A stretch of DNA of 64,000 nucleotides, from the NCBI GenBank assembly GCA_016234555.1, contig JACRBJ010000010.1, positions 1-64,000 on the forward strand, read 5' to 3'. Below the pieces are notes generated by a model. It had not been told where the DNA came from. It searched no databases and saw nothing but the letters and a program-made list of their open reading frames with translations. How positions within the stretch are numbered: the stretch's first letter is position 1; every line of letters starts with the position of its first letter. A program made the translations under genes and the position numbers. The stretch is from Chloroflexota bacterium. GTDB lineage: Bacteria > Chloroflexota > Anaerolineae > Anaerolineales > Villigracilaceae. Shown here piece by piece: positions 16,629 to 27,289 of this stretch.

Positions 16629-17772
16629 ATATTGCCTCGACCTCCTGTTGCGTTGGACGGCGCGGATTGGTGACCATGCAGGCATCTTGCATTGCCTTTC
16701 TGGATAGCTGGGGGATATCGCTCCGGAGCAGCCCAATCTGTCCGAGTGTTTGGTCAACGCCAACCGCCTGTCCCAGGCGTCTTATGGCTTCCAGGAGAGT
16801 TTCTCTTTCCCCGCCTCGTTTCAGATCCAGACCCATTGCCTGACCAATGCGCACATAACGGTCGATAACTGTGTCAAAGTTAAATCCGATCACATGTTCT
16901 AGAAGAATGGCGTTGGTTTTTCCATGCGGAAAGTCCAAAAAGCCGCCCAGACTATGAGCCATCGCATGCACGGCACCCAGACTGGCGTTGGAGAATGCCA
17001 GCCCCGCATACAGACTGCCCAGCATCATCTGGCTGCGCAATCCAACATCTTCTGGTTTTGCTATTACGGCGAGCAGGTTGTCTGCCACCAGACGAATCGC
17101 TTCCATGGCGTGCAAATCAGTAATGGGCGAATGGGCATTGGAGACAAAAGACTCAATGGCGTGAGCGAGGGCATCCATCCCGGTGCAGGCTGTCAGCTCA
17201 GCATCCATCGTGGTCGTTGTAACGGGGTCAATTAGCGCCACGTCTGGAACGACAGTCTTACTGACGATCGCGATCTTAACTTTGCGTTCCAGATCGGTAA
17301 TGATGGCGAACTGGGAAACATCAGCCGAAGAGCCAGCCGTCGTCGGGATGCAAATCAAAGGCGGACCGGGGACGGGCACTTGATCTACTCCCTCAAACTG
17401 GAGCACATGTCTCTTGTTGGCGCTGGCGATGCCGATCCCCTTGGCGCAATCCATCGGGCTGCCGCCACCTACAGCCACGATGACATTGCATCTCTCATTT
17501 TGGTAGGCTTGAACGCCAGCCATCACCTCTTCCGCCCTTGGGTTGGATGTCACCTGGGAAAAGACGGTGTACGGCAGGTTTTGGGCGTCCAGGCTGCGCG
17601 TTACTTGATCTGTCCATCCGGCCTGGATGACCCCCGGATCGCTCACTACAAATACTTTGCGCGCGCCAAAATTCCTGGCATAGCGCCCAGCCAGATGCCG
17701 TGCGCCCGCGCCAAAGACAAACTCGGGGGCGACGAATTTCCGCAAATCCAACTCGTTTTGTGTCTCCATCAT
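16612..17772 (-). CDS. ercA: ErcA-like iron-containing alcohol dehydrogenase
   Basis: The product has 386 residues. The N-terminus [16 protein letters not shown] is characteristic of the ErcA subgroup. The nucleotide site [11 protein letters not shown] is present, and so are the four metal ligands of group III alcohol dehydrogenases ([11 protein letters not shown] gives Asp and His, MAHSLGG and FPHGKTNA give His). Catalytic activity is therefore plausible. In Pseudomonas, ErcA works with sensor kinases in control of alcohol oxidation. Here it overlaps the kinase gene before it by 4 bp and the one after it by 17 bp, so its signalling association is conserved although no quinoprotein dehydrogenase is in the window. 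Confidence 0.85.
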   Translation of the reverse strand: MMETQNELDLRKFVAPEFVFGAGARHLAGRYARNFGARKVFVVSDPGVIQAGWTDQVTRSLDAQNLPYTVFSQVTSNPRAEEVMAGVQAYQNERCNVIVAVGGGSPMDCAKGIGIASANKRHVLQFEGVDQVPVPGPPLICIPTTAGSSADVSQFAIITDLERKVKIAIVSKTVVPDVALIDPVTTTTMDAELTACTGMDALAHAIESFVSNAHSPITDLHAMEAIRLVADNLLAVIAKPEDVGLRSQMMLGSLYAGLAFSNASLGAVHAMAHSLGGFLDFPHGKTNAILLEHVIGFNFDTVIDRYVRIGQAMGLDLKRGGERETLLEAIRRLGQAVGVDQTLGQIGLLRSDIPQLSRKAMQDACMVTNPRRPTQQEVEAIYESAF

Positions 17773-20540
17773 TCTGCTCCCTTCAGCTTACTATTGCTTG
17801 GGATTTTTGCTTCCTTTGCCGATGATTGCCCTTGAAAAGACTGCGGCAGCGAAAAGAAAAATGTCGCGCCGCGATCCACCTCTCCTTCCGCCCAGGTTCT
17901 GCCTCCATGGCGGGCGATGATCCGATGCACGTTTGCAAGCCCAATGCCTGTGCCTTCGAAATCATCCTGGTGGTGCAGGCGTTGAAAGACCCCGAAGAGT
18001 TTGCCGGCGTAATTCATATCGAAGCCCACGCCGTTGTCGCGGACGAAGATGACCGTCTCACCCTCGTCGTTTTTCTCACATCCAATCTCGATCTGCGCGA
18101 TCTCTCTCGGACGGGTGAACTTCAAGGCGTTTGCAACCAGGTTGTTCATCACGATTCGCAGCATGGCCCGGTCTCCGTTGACAATGGGCAGCGGGACAAT
18201 TTCCCATTGGATGTTCCGCCCCTCGGTTTCTGGTCTGAAGTCTCGAACTATCTCCTGAACCAATTCGTGCAGGTTAACCTCCAGTCTAACCATTTCATTG
18301 CGACCCATGCGGGAGAAGGAGAGCAGGTCGTCGATGAGCACACCCATCTTTCTGGCTGCATCGGCAATCACATCCATGTAGTGACGGCTTTGATCGTCGA
18401 GGGTCGCCGTCGTCCTTTGTCGCAGCATGTCGACGAAACCATCGATGTGCCGCAGCGGCGCGCGCAGGTCGTGCGAGACGGAGTAGGCAAAGGCTTCAAG
18501 TTCCTTATTTGCCGCCTCCAGTTGGGCGGTGCGGTCGACCACACGTTGTTCGAGTTCCTGGTTAAGCCTGCGGATTTCCTCCTCTGCCCGCTTGCGCTCG
18601 GTAATATCACTCGTCACCGAACCGATCCGATAGCCCTTGTCAGTCTTGATCGGGAAAATGGTCTGTTGAATAAATTGAGACGGGTTATCTGGGTGCAATA
18701 CCTCGGCTTCGGTTACACGGTAAAAGATGGGCGACTGCCCGGTTTGCAATGCGTTCAATAGAGTCTGTCTGAAACGTTCGTAAAACTCGGGCGTTCGCAG
18801 CTTTGGCAGGATCATCTGGTATTGAACATCCCAGAGTTTTTGACCAATGGTCTGACCTGCCGGCAAGCCAGTCATTTTCTCGCGCGCAGGGTTCCACTCG
18901 ATGATCGTGCCCTGCTCATCCACGAGTGTGAATCCCTCGGAAGCGCTTTCGACAAAACTTCGGAATTTTTTCTCGCTTTCACGCAAGGCTTGCTCTGCCC
19001 GTTTTTGTTCCGTAATATCGACAAGAGATACCAAGACCTTGCCCAGCGAATGTTCGTACCCCGGCACCACGACGGTATGAATGGCAACGAGTTTTTGATC
19101 TCCCGTCAGTGTTCGATGAATCTCCTCGTCGCTCTCGAACTCCAGACCGCCCTCCGCCATCGTGATCATCTCTTCTCGAAATGCCTTTAGTTTTGTATCA
19201 GCCAGAACTTGAGGCAAACCAGCCAATAGCGCCTGCTTGTTGCCGGCTTCCAGCAAGGTCAGGCTTGCCTGATTAATATCCAGTACCTTGATCAGCCCGG
19301 CACAGTGCGCCACCGCCTCGGGATGACTCTCGAAATACGCGCGAAAATTGGTGACGCCCGAAGCGCGCAGGTCGTCAAGGAATGCCTTGACCTGGGAAAA
19401 ATCCTCCTCCCAGATCGAGACCGGTGAGTTTTCAAAAACCAGACGATACCGTTCCTCGCTTTCCTGTAACGCGACCTGTCGCTCTTGAAGCACGTCACTC
19501 ATGTGCTGAAAATCTTCCGCGAGTGTGGTCAATTCAGCAAAAGCGGCGGGAATGGAAGCCAGGGTTTTACCTTGATTGAAATCCCCGTTTGCCAGCGCGC
19601 CCGTTCCCCGGCTGAGTTGCGCAAGTGGAACGGCTACGTGCTGCTGAAGTTGGTTGCGCAGGCTCCATGTCAAAGCCAGCCAAATCACCGAAGATGCCAG
19701 AAGCGTCAGCCCCAAAGCCCATTCATAGGGACTTAATAATGTGGATAATGGGACTTGATCCACGACGACCCACCCGGTTCTTTCGATGCGGGCAGCGCTG
19801 CCAAGAACTGTTGTCCCCCCATATTCGTAAATTAGTGTGGCGTCCCCGCCCAGTCCGCGTTGAAATATCACCAGGTAACTCTGGTTGGTTTGCTGCCTGA
19901 CCAGATCGGAAGAGGGATGAGCCAGCAACATTCCAGACTGATCCATAATGAAGATCATGTCCTGACCTGACCTGCCGCTATTGCGCGCGATTTCATCCTG
20001 CAGCGATTCCAGACTTAATTCGCCAACCACCTGACCTCCCCGCGAGAGTTGCCTGACCAGGTAAACTGTTGGGTTGCCTGTCCGAAGCGATATAAAAGGG
20101 CGGGAAATGATGAGATTATTCTTTTCTTCAGTCTGCTGAAAGTACGGCAGGTTGGACATATCCAAGCCTTGATAGCGTGGATCGAGAGGCACCAACCACG
20201 TGATTTTGCTGCCGGCATCCAAATAGTAGAGGGTGTCAAAGTACCCGGATGCCTCCCAGGTACTTCGCATAAAGGCTGTAAGGTCTCCTAGGGATGAGAC
20301 CTCGGCGACTCGGGCTATGGCATCCAATGTCCGAGATGCCTGGTCCAGATAGCCATTTACAATCTGGGCAGTGAATTTCACTCTCTGATGTTGCTGGCTT
20401 TCCAGAGCTTGCTCGCCCAAATACCCGATCCCGCCGATTGCAATCACACTCAATGCCACCAGCGGCATGAACAGGCGTACGAGCACAAGTCGTTGTAATA
20501 CACGAGCAAGGGCAGGTGTTTTTTTTTGACCCATCAACAT
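17769..20540 (-). CDS. Membrane Cache-domain sensor histidine kinase
   Basis: The product has 923 residues. TM1 (about 20-42), an extracellular double-Cache domain (about 45-280; [17 protein letters not shown], then [17 protein letters not shown]) and TM2 (about 283-305) are followed by HAMP, PAS 1 ([13 protein letters not shown] module, about 365-500), PAS 2 (about 510-640), HisKA with [18 protein letters not shown] and HATPase_c. A second ATG two codons in (20534) has better ribosome-site spacing. It lies 7 bp after the amide-type solute-binding gene and overlaps ErcA by 4 bp. Cache domains bind small metabolites directly; it may also read the adjacent binding protein, which is inference. 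Confidence 0.9.
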   Translation of the reverse strand: MLMGQKKTPALARVLQRLVLVRLFMPLVALSVIAIGGIGYLGEQALESQQHQRVKFTAQIVNGYLDQASRTLDAIARVAEVSSLGDLTAFMRSTWEASGYFDTLYYLDAGSKITWLVPLDPRYQGLDMSNLPYFQQTEEKNNLIISRPFISLRTGNPTVYLVRQLSRGGQVVGELSLESLQDEIARNSGRSGQDMIFIMDQSGMLLAHPSSDLVRQQTNQSYLVIFQRGLGGDATLIYEYGGTTVLGSAARIERTGWVVVDQVPLSTLLSPYEWALGLTLLASSVIWLALTWSLRNQLQQHVAVPLAQLSRGTGALANGDFNQGKTLASIPAAFAELTTLAEDFQHMSDVLQERQVALQESEERYRLVFENSPVSIWEEDFSQVKAFLDDLRASGVTNFRAYFESHPEAVAHCAGLIKVLDINQASLTLLEAGNKQALLAGLPQVLADTKLKAFREEMITMAEGGLEFESDEEIHRTLTGDQKLVAIHTVVVPGYEHSLGKVLVSLVDITEQKRAEQALRESEKKFRSFVESASEGFTLVDEQGTIIEWNPAREKMTGLPAGQTIGQKLWDVQYQMILPKLRTPEFYERFRQTLLNALQTGQSPIFYRVTEAEVLHPDNPSQFIQQTIFPIKTDKGYRIGSVTSDITERKRAEEEIRRLNQELEQRVVDRTAQLEAANKELEAFAYSVSHDLRAPLRHIDGFVDMLRQRTTATLDDQSRHYMDVIADAARKMGVLIDDLLSFSRMGRNEMVRLEVNLHELVQEIVRDFRPETEGRNIQWEIVPLPIVNGDRAMLRIVMNNLVANALKFTRPREIAQIEIGCEKNDEGETVIFVRDNGVGFDMNYAGKLFGVFQRLHHQDDFEGTGIGLANVHRIIARHGGRTWAEGEVDRGATFFFSLPQSFQGQSSAKEAKIPSNSKLKGAE

Positions 20541-20547
20541 TAGCCTC

Positions 20548-21696
20548 TCAAGGTTCGATGTCCACGTATTTTCCGTCGTGTATGGCGCCTAAATGGTAGG
20601 GGCGGATGACATCGCCGTATCTGTCGATGGAAAATGTATCGGTCAACCCCTTAAAATTCCTGATGCCCATCAGCGCCTGCGGCAATCCCTCGGCATTGCC
20701 GTCGGTTTGTTGCAGGGCAGCAGCCAATACTTTAGCCGCTTCATAGCCTAGTGTGGCGCCAAAGGAAGGATCCTGCCCAAACCTTGCCCGGTAGCGCGTC
20801 TTGAAATCAACATAGTCTGGCGTCTGTTCGTTCAAGGTGTTGGCAATTTCGACTTCCAAACCTTCGACTGCCTGACCGCCGTTGTTAATCAGTGTTTCTG
20901 TCTGCGCCCAGGAGGTGGTGAACAGCGGGATTTGCCAGTCCATCAGACGGGCCCGCTGGGCAATTAGGGCGGTATCGATATCCGCTGCAATAATCAAAAG
21001 CCCGTCCGGACCGTCTGCCTGCAGCTGTGTTACCAGTGGGGTAAAGTCCGGCTGTGCCTTCGATGAAAAATCGATCTCACTCGTCACCTTGCCGCCCAGG
21101 GATCGGTATTTGTCCATAAAAGCTTCCAGGAAGGCTTTGGAATAGGCGGTGTTATCGGTATCGCAGATGCTGGCAATTCGAGTGATGTTGCGGCTTTGGT
21201 AAATATGCTGGGCAAGCGCTTGTGCCCTGTGCGTAAGGCTGTAAGCGACACGGAAAAAGTAATCATCCTTGCCACTCAACTCCGGGGTCGTGGCTGTTGG
21301 GCTAAGCATCACGATGTGAGCGGACTCTGTTACTGTCAGCCCTGCAATCGTTTGCGCGCTGGTTGCATGTCCGATGATGGCAACGACGCCCGTACCGATT
21401 AGCTCACGATCGGCAGTCTGGGCGCCTTCTGGCGTACCCAGGTCGTCCCGTATGATCAATTCAATTGGACGCCCGTTGATGCCACCGGCGGCATTGATCT
21501 CCTCCACCGCCAACTGGGCTCCGTTGCGCTCCTGAACTCCCAATTCAGCCTGGACGCCGGTTAGTTGTGCGACAAAGCCCACGCGGATGGGTTCCTTTCC
21601 ACCGCAGCCAACGAGACAGAATGCTGATATCCCAATCAACAAAACCACCGAGATCAGATGCCTGAACAACCGGTCTGTCAATTTTCGCGTGCTCAT
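20548..21696 (-). CDS. Branched-chain amino acid/amide-type solute-binding lipoprotein (LivK fold)
   Basis: The product has 382 residues. A signal peptide ends at lipobox CLVGC, followed by a periplasmic-binding-protein type I fold: [53 protein letters not shown] and [15 protein letters not shown] 21696 is chosen because AAAGGAG lies 8 nt upstream; an upstream GTG is too close to it. No livHMGF transporter genes accompany it. It sits 7 bp before the Cache kinase gene, so a sensory rather than uptake function is the simplest reading. Confidence 0.88.
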   Translation of the reverse strand: MSTRKLTDRLFRHLISVVLLIGISAFCLVGCGGKEPIRVGFVAQLTGVQAELGVQERNGAQLAVEEINAAGGINGRPIELIIRDDLGTPEGAQTADRELIGTGVVAIIGHATSAQTIAGLTVTESAHIVMLSPTATTPELSGKDDYFFRVAYSLTHRAQALAQHIYQSRNITRIASICDTDNTAYSKAFLEAFMDKYRSLGGKVTSEIDFSSKAQPDFTPLVTQLQADGPDGLLIIAADIDTALIAQRARLMDWQIPLFTTSWAQTETLINNGGQAVEGLEVEIANTLNEQTPDYVDFKTRYRARFGQDPSFGATLGYEAAKVLAAALQQTDGNAEGLPQALMGIRNFKGLTDTFSIDRYGDVIRPYHLGAIHDGKYVDIEP

Positions 21697-21775
21697 CTCA
21701 TGCACTCCTTTCCATGCAAAACCTTATGACACATTTCTTTCCGTATTTTGCTCAATGTTTCAGCATAAAATGCGC

Positions 21776-24700
21776 TCACTCCTGTTTTAATGTTGGCAGC
21801 GAAAAGTAAAATGTTGCGCCTTGATCCACCTCTCCTTCCGCCCAGGTCCTGCCGCCGTGACGACTGATGATGCGGCGGACATTTGCCAGCCCAATGCCTG
21901 TGCCTTCGAAGTCATCCTGGTGGTGCAGGCGTTGAAAGACCCCGAAAAGTTTGTCGGTGTAGGTCATGTCGAATCCCACGCCGTTGTCGCGGACGAAGAC
22001 GACCGTTTCACCTTCGTCGTTTTTCTCACACCCAATCTCGATCTGCGTGGTCTCTCTCGAACGGGTGAACTTCAAGGCATTTGCGATCAAGTTGACCAGT
22101 ACGATGCGCAGCATGGCTCGGTCACCGCTGACAACGGGCAGTGCAGAGACTTTCCATTGAACGTTTCTGCCTTCTATTTCGTGTTTGAATTCCTGAATTA
22201 CCTCCTGAACCAGTTCGTCGAGGTCAACCTGCGCTTTGGACATTTCATTGCGTCCCATGCGGGAGAAGGAGAGCAGGTCGTCGATGAGCGTGCCCATCTT
22301 CCTTGCTGCATCGGCAATCACATCCATGTAGTGAAGGCTTTGATCGTCGAGACCTGCCCCCATCCTGTCTCGCAGCATGTCAATGAACCCATCGATGTGC
22401 CGTAGCGGCGCGCGCAGGTCATGCGAGACGGAGTAGGCAAACGCTTCCAATTCCTTGTTCGCCGCTTCCAGTTGGGCGGTGCGGTCGATGACGCGTTGTT
22501 CGAGGTTCTGATTGAGCTGGCGAATTTCCTCCTCCGCCTGCTTGCGCTCGGTGACATCACGTCCTATGGTCTGAACCCCTGTAACCACGCCATCCGCCCC
22601 CCGCTCAGCGACGAAGCGTACATTATGATAGCGCACTCCCCCTTCCCTGTCCGGCAGGATGAGGTCCATCTCGTCATCCTTTCCGCTTTCAAGCACTTCG
22701 GCAATCTTTTCCTGGTATCTTCCGCTTTCGTCGATAATGGCGGCTTCCATTGCGGTCGTGCCGAGCATTTCGGAAGCCGTCCGTCCAAGGGTTTTCTCGA
22801 GGGCGGGATTGATATAAAGAGTCCGACAATTGACATCGTACCGGGCGATATTGTCCGGGCTGTTCTCAGCCAGGGTGCGGAACTCCCGTTCCTGCGCAGC
22901 CAGCGCCTCTATCATTCGTTTGCGCTCGGTGATATCTACCAGCACAGCAACGTTGCCGATGATTTGCCCTTCCACATCATGGAGGGGTGAAGCATAGATG
23001 CTGTAATCGATGGGTGTGCCATCCCGTTTTTGTCTTTGAACTTCCACGCCATTTAGCGATTTTCCGCTGTGAATCCATTCACGAAACCTGCGGAATTCCT
23101 CCTCTTTATCCACAGGAACGCTGGGGAGAAATTTTCCCATTACCTCCTCAGCACTCCAGCCAAGCAACTTTTCAGCAGCCGAATTCCAGACGTTTTGTAC
23201 CTTCCCATCCAGGTCGAGACCGATAATGGCTGTGGGAGCCGCTTCAATGATGACATTAAGGAGATCATTTGTCCTTTGTAATTCCTCCTCCGCCCGTTTG
23301 CGTTCGGTGATATCCTCGACCAGGGATGCAACGCGATAGCCTTTTTCCGTTTTGATGGGGAAGATTATCTGATGAAGGTAGCGCTTTTCCCCGCTCGATA
23401 TTGGATGGAACTCCAGCTCGGTTGGCGCGGCAAACAGGGGAGACTTGCCGGTGTGTAATGCTTCCAATATGCCGGCTTTGATCGATTCGTACCGCTCCAT
23501 GGTTACCCGCTCCGGGACGATCATTTTCACCATGATGTCCCAGAGAGGTTGCCCCAGCGCCTGGTCCTGTTTCAACCCGGTTATCCTTTCATAGGCATGG
23601 TTCCACTCGACGATATTGCCGTTTTCATCGGCCAGCATAACACCTTCCGCCGACTGTTCGATAAGGGTGCGAAACTTTTCTTCGTTTTCTCTCAATGACA
23701 GTTCGGCTTGCCTGCGCTTATCGAGCAGGTGGATTCGATCAAGTGTCACAGCCATGTGACTGGCTAAAGCGATCAGGTATTCCCGCTCCGAGGCAGTGGG
23801 GATCCGCACGCCCTCGGTGCCAAAAGTGCCCGTGCCAACCGAACCCAAATGCCTGTCAAACAAAACGATGGGGACATTCACAATCGTGCGATTCCCCAGC
23901 ATTTGCACAATCTCCCTATTCACTCGATCGTCTATTTGCGCGTCTTCGACCACCACAATCTCTTTGGCTTCGATAATTTCCTCCAGCATCCGGTCGCCCT
24001 GGACGGTAAGTGTGGCCATTCCATCCTTCGACATCACCACCTTTTCGAGCGGCCCGCCGGCAAATATTGCATGAGCATGTCTCTTATCCTCCGTAAACAG
24101 GTATGCCCACAGGTTTTGATATCCGACAATGCTCTTTACCTCGTTGCGAGCGGCATCCAGCACTTCGGGGTAAGTCTGGGCGCGTTCCAGGTCTCTGGAA
24201 AGACGGAGCAGAGACTGTGAGTGCTTCTCCCGCTCATGTAATGCATCCTCCGCTTTTTTGCGCTCGGTGATGTCGCGGGCTGTCGTAAGGCTGAATTTCG
24301 CGTCATCGTACTCAACTACGGAAGAACTGATTTCTACGGGGAAAATGCGCCCATCGCGCGTTTTGTGCAGCGTCTCGAATCTTGGATAATGTCCGTTCGC
24401 GAACTGTTGATTCATTATATTTTCGGCTGCGTCGTATGTGATAACAGCGTCGATGTCGGATGGTCTCATAGTCAGGAGTTCTTCCCGTGTGTAACCCAGG
24501 GAACGGCAGGCGGCATCGTTGACGTAAGCGAAGATCAATTGTTCGTCGATCAGGAAGACGGCGTCGGACGATTGGTTAATGGCGCGGTTGAGTATGGTCA
24601 GTTCCCTTTCATTACGCTTGCGCTCGGTGATGTCTTCCATGATTGTCGCCCACCTGTACACTTCACCCGCCTCGTTTCGAACTGGAAAACTTCGGCTCGA

Positions 24701-27262
24701 TACCCAATGCACACTGCCATCCAGATGGATGATTCTATGCTCTTTGTCATAGTGTACATTCTCGGATCGTTGAGCAAGCGCCTTGACCACCGCCTCCCTG
24801 TCATCAGGGTGAATGGCATCCATCACAACGTCCCGATTCTCATAAAAGCTTTCGCAGGTCCGCCCGGTTAGTTCCTGGAAGGCGGGATTCACGTAGAGCA
24901 CCTGACGGGTTTGGGCATCGCGCAACCAGATGACTTCCCGAAGCGATGAGGCGATTTGACGAAGTCTTTCCTCGCTTTCCCGCAACGCTTTTTCGGCTTG
25001 TTTGCGCTCCGTGATGTCGCGCAGGTGGGCGACCGTGTAAACCTCGTCGTTCAGTTCATAGGTGGACACATGAACATCCATGTCAAATTCCGAGCTGTCT
25101 TTTCTCAACCCGCGTGTTTCATAGGCGGCAGGGGTGGGCTGTCCGTCCGCACGCTGGCGCACATTTTCCAGAATCTGTTTGTGTTGGCTGGGCGCGATCA
25201 GATCGAGAATCGGCTTTCCCATCAATTCGGCGTTGTCGGCATAGCCAAACAGCGCCAGATAAGCCGGATTGACAAAAACGTGAATGCCCGCTTTCGACAC
25301 GCCAATGGCGTCCACCGAGTTTTCAAAAACGGCGCGGAACCTGGTCTCGCTCTCGCGCAGCGCCATCTCCGCCTGTTTGCGTTCGGCGCGTGTCCGCAAG
25401 GCTGTGATTCCGAATGCCAGGTCGCCCGCCAGTTCCTCCAAAAGCCGTATCTCATCGGATGTGAAGGCGTTGGGTTCTGCGGAATAGATATGAAGCACGC
25501 CGAAGGTGCTGGCGTCTTCATCCTTGAGAGGCAAACCTACTTTGGAGCGAAAGCCGTGTTGCAGCGCGATCTCCCGCCATGGGGCAGCCTCAGGGTCGGT
25601 TGCGAAATCGTAAACATAAGTGGTCACTCCGTTCCAGATCACTATTTCGTTGGTACCAAGTTCGCGTTGCGGAGTGGATCGGGTGACGATGTCGGCAGCG
25701 GCGAGATACCCATCCTCAGCCCCCGCGCAGGCAACTGGATGCCCACCCAGGATTTGATCGCGCTGCGGATACCCGACCCACGCCATGCGATATCCAGCTT
25801 CATCACAGATAATGCGGCAGATGTCATTGAGCAGGGTTTGCTCGTCCACCGCCCGGAGCAGCGCCTGATTGCAGTTGCTGATGGCGCGCAGTTCGCGATT
25901 CAACCGTTGGAGTGCCATCTCCGCCTGCTTGCGTTCGGTGATGTCGCGTTGAACACCAAAATGTCCAAGAATCCTGCCTTGTGGATCATAGAGGGCAATG
26001 TATTCCCCTTCGATCCATATCGGGGTTCCGTCCATTTTGCGCTCGTCGCTTTCGAGGACCAGCTTTCCCGTATCGAAGAAGCGCCGCCACAGACTGCGAC
26101 CATGTTCAATATTGTGTTGAAAAAGGTCGTTGGGGGTAAGGTTCAGCATCTGCTCGCGCGTGGCGCCATACTGAACCAGCATGGCATCGTTGATTTGGGT
26201 GATGCGCTGGTGGGAAAAGACATAATCCAACGTTTGCTCCTTGTCCACCGTTTCGTCCCAGCGCACAGGCTCATCCAGCATCATGTAGAAACAACCGTCG
26301 ATGGATTGGGAGAAGAACGCCCGCAGTTCCGCCTCGCTTTTCCTGAGCGCCTCCTCCGCCTTCCTGCGCTCGGTGATGTCAAAAATTGTCGAACGACTCA
26401 TGATATACCCGCCATCGCGATCGGTAACTGCTGTCGCGTTCAACAACACCGGCAGGATGCTCCCGTCTTTGCAGACCAGATCAAATTCCAAACCGGATAC
26501 CCAGCCTCGCTCCTTGAAGCCCGGAAAATTCACTTCAAATGTTTTCAAGCTGTTTGCTGTGAGCAGGTCTCGAAATTTGACCCTCCCGACAATTTCTTCA
26601 CGGGAATATCCCAGCCAGCGCAGTTCAGTGTCGTTGATTAGAATAAAAAAACCGTCCTTGTCGAGCGAGTGATAGCCGCATGGCGCATTGTTATAAATAT
26701 CCTGAATCATCTCATTGGATGCGCGAAGTTCCTCTGTGCGTTCCTCCACCCTGCGTTCCAACTCATCGTAAGCCTTTTGCAGCAGGTCCCGCTGCCGGCG
26801 GTTTTCAAGCGAAAGCGCCACGTAATTGGCAAGGTTGTCGATGAACGGTTTGTAGATATTAAAGGTATCGACTTCGTCGACCTGGAGAACAAAAAAACCG
26901 AAATGATGGAAGGAGGAAGCAATGAGACTGAATTCCATCCCCGGCAGACCGGCCAATCCGCACTTGAAACCTGGCTCGAAGGCGTGGATTTCTTCGTGCG
27001 CCCCGGTTTTTTCCCTCGATGCCTTGCAGGCTTCGCAAACTTTAATTTCCATTTCCCCTCTTTGAGCGCTCGCCTCATGCAGGCAGACGCGGCAAGCCTT
27101 GATGCCGGGAATGGCGATCAGGGTCTCGGCAAAGAAATCGGCAATGTGAGTAGAATCAGGCAGGACAAAGTCAACGTTTTGCGCCGCAAGAATTTGCCCG
27201 AGAATGCGCGCGTCCGCTTTTTGCCAAACCTTCTTTTTGGTGCGGGTTTTACTTGTTTTCAT
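21776..27262 (-). CDS. Giant cytoplasmic histidine kinase with eight PAS and two GAF domains
   Basis: The product has 1828 residues and no membrane segment. The N-terminal region (1-185) contains two CxxC-like pairs (CRVCL, CEACK) and looks like a degenerate sensor. A coiled coil follows, then PAS-PAS-GAF-PAS-PAS-PAS-GAF-PAS-PAS-PAS in about 1400 residues, each linked by DITERK-type helices. It ends in HisKA ([18 protein letters not shown]) and HATPase_c. The GAF domains include AGYRMAWVGYPQRD and VGYQNLWAYLF. The ATG at 27262 has AAAGG 8 nt upstream; a GTG three codons earlier is also open. The MEDS gene lies 27 bp upstream. Ligands are unknown. Confidence 0.9.
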   Translation of the reverse strand: MKTSKTRTKKKVWQKADARILGQILAAQNVDFVLPDSTHIADFFAETLIAIPGIKACRVCLHEASAQRGEMEIKVCEACKASREKTGAHEEIHAFEPGFKCGLAGLPGMEFSLIASSFHHFGFFVLQVDEVDTFNIYKPFIDNLANYVALSLENRRQRDLLQKAYDELERRVEERTEELRASNEMIQDIYNNAPCGYHSLDKDGFFILINDTELRWLGYSREEIVGRVKFRDLLTANSLKTFEVNFPGFKERGWVSGLEFDLVCKDGSILPVLLNATAVTDRDGGYIMSRSTIFDITERRKAEEALRKSEAELRAFFSQSIDGCFYMMLDEPVRWDETVDKEQTLDYVFSHQRITQINDAMLVQYGATREQMLNLTPNDLFQHNIEHGRSLWRRFFDTGKLVLESDERKMDGTPIWIEGEYIALYDPQGRILGHFGVQRDITERKQAEMALQRLNRELRAISNCNQALLRAVDEQTLLNDICRIICDEAGYRMAWVGYPQRDQILGGHPVACAGAEDGYLAAADIVTRSTPQRELGTNEIVIWNGVTTYVYDFATDPEAAPWREIALQHGFRSKVGLPLKDEDASTFGVLHIYSAEPNAFTSDEIRLLEELAGDLAFGITALRTRAERKQAEMALRESETRFRAVFENSVDAIGVSKAGIHVFVNPAYLALFGYADNAELMGKPILDLIAPSQHKQILENVRQRADGQPTPAAYETRGLRKDSSEFDMDVHVSTYELNDEVYTVAHLRDITERKQAEKALRESEERLRQIASSLREVIWLRDAQTRQVLYVNPAFQELTGRTCESFYENRDVVMDAIHPDDREAVVKALAQRSENVHYDKEHRIIHLDGSVHWVSSRSFPVRNEAGEVYRWATIMEDITERKRNERELTILNRAINQSSDAVFLIDEQLIFAYVNDAACRSLGYTREELLTMRPSDIDAVITYDAAENIMNQQFANGHYPRFETLHKTRDGRIFPVEISSSVVEYDDAKFSLTTARDITERKKAEDALHEREKHSQSLLRLSRDLERAQTYPEVLDAARNEVKSIVGYQNLWAYLFTEDKRHAHAIFAGGPLEKVVMSKDGMATLTVQGDRMLEEIIEAKEIVVVEDAQIDDRVNREIVQMLGNRTIVNVPIVLFDRHLGSVGTGTFGTEGVRIPTASEREYLIALASHMAVTLDRIHLLDKRRQAELSLRENEEKFRTLIEQSAEGVMLADENGNIVEWNHAYERITGLKQDQALGQPLWDIMVKMIVPERVTMERYESIKAGILEALHTGKSPLFAAPTELEFHPISSGEKRYLHQIIFPIKTEKGYRVASLVEDITERKRAEEELQRTNDLLNVIIEAAPTAIIGLDLDGKVQNVWNSAAEKLLGWSAEEVMGKFLPSVPVDKEEEFRRFREWIHSGKSLNGVEVQRQKRDGTPIDYSIYASPLHDVEGQIIGNVAVLVDITERKRMIEALAAQEREFRTLAENSPDNIARYDVNCRTLYINPALEKTLGRTASEMLGTTAMEAAIIDESGRYQEKIAEVLESGKDDEMDLILPDREGGVRYHNVRFVAERGADGVVTGVQTIGRDVTERKQAEEEIRQLNQNLEQRVIDRTAQLEAANKELEAFAYSVSHDLRAPLRHIDGFIDMLRDRMGAGLDDQSLHYMDVIADAARKMGTLIDDLLSFSRMGRNEMSKAQVDLDELVQEVIQEFKHEIEGRNVQWKVSALPVVSGDRAMLRIVLVNLIANALKFTRSRETTQIEIGCEKNDEGETVVFVRDNGVGFDMTYTDKLFGVFQRLHHQDDFEGTGIGLANVRRIISRHGGRTWAEGEVDQGATFYFSLPTLKQE

Positions 27263-27289
27263 ACGCGGCACCTTTCTGGATGCAACTTG

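Noticed and set aside
16629..16763. Longer N-terminus for the PAS kinase at 15393
   Set aside because: The extra 45 codons lie inside the ErcA-like gene, are not helical or conserved in look, and the ATG at 16628 has an AGGAGGT site.
24956..26641. A 561-codon open frame on the plus strand
   Set aside because: It lies wholly antisense to the giant kinase gene, has no ribosome site and no family-like motifs. Its openness follows from the codon bias of the PAS repeats on the other strand.
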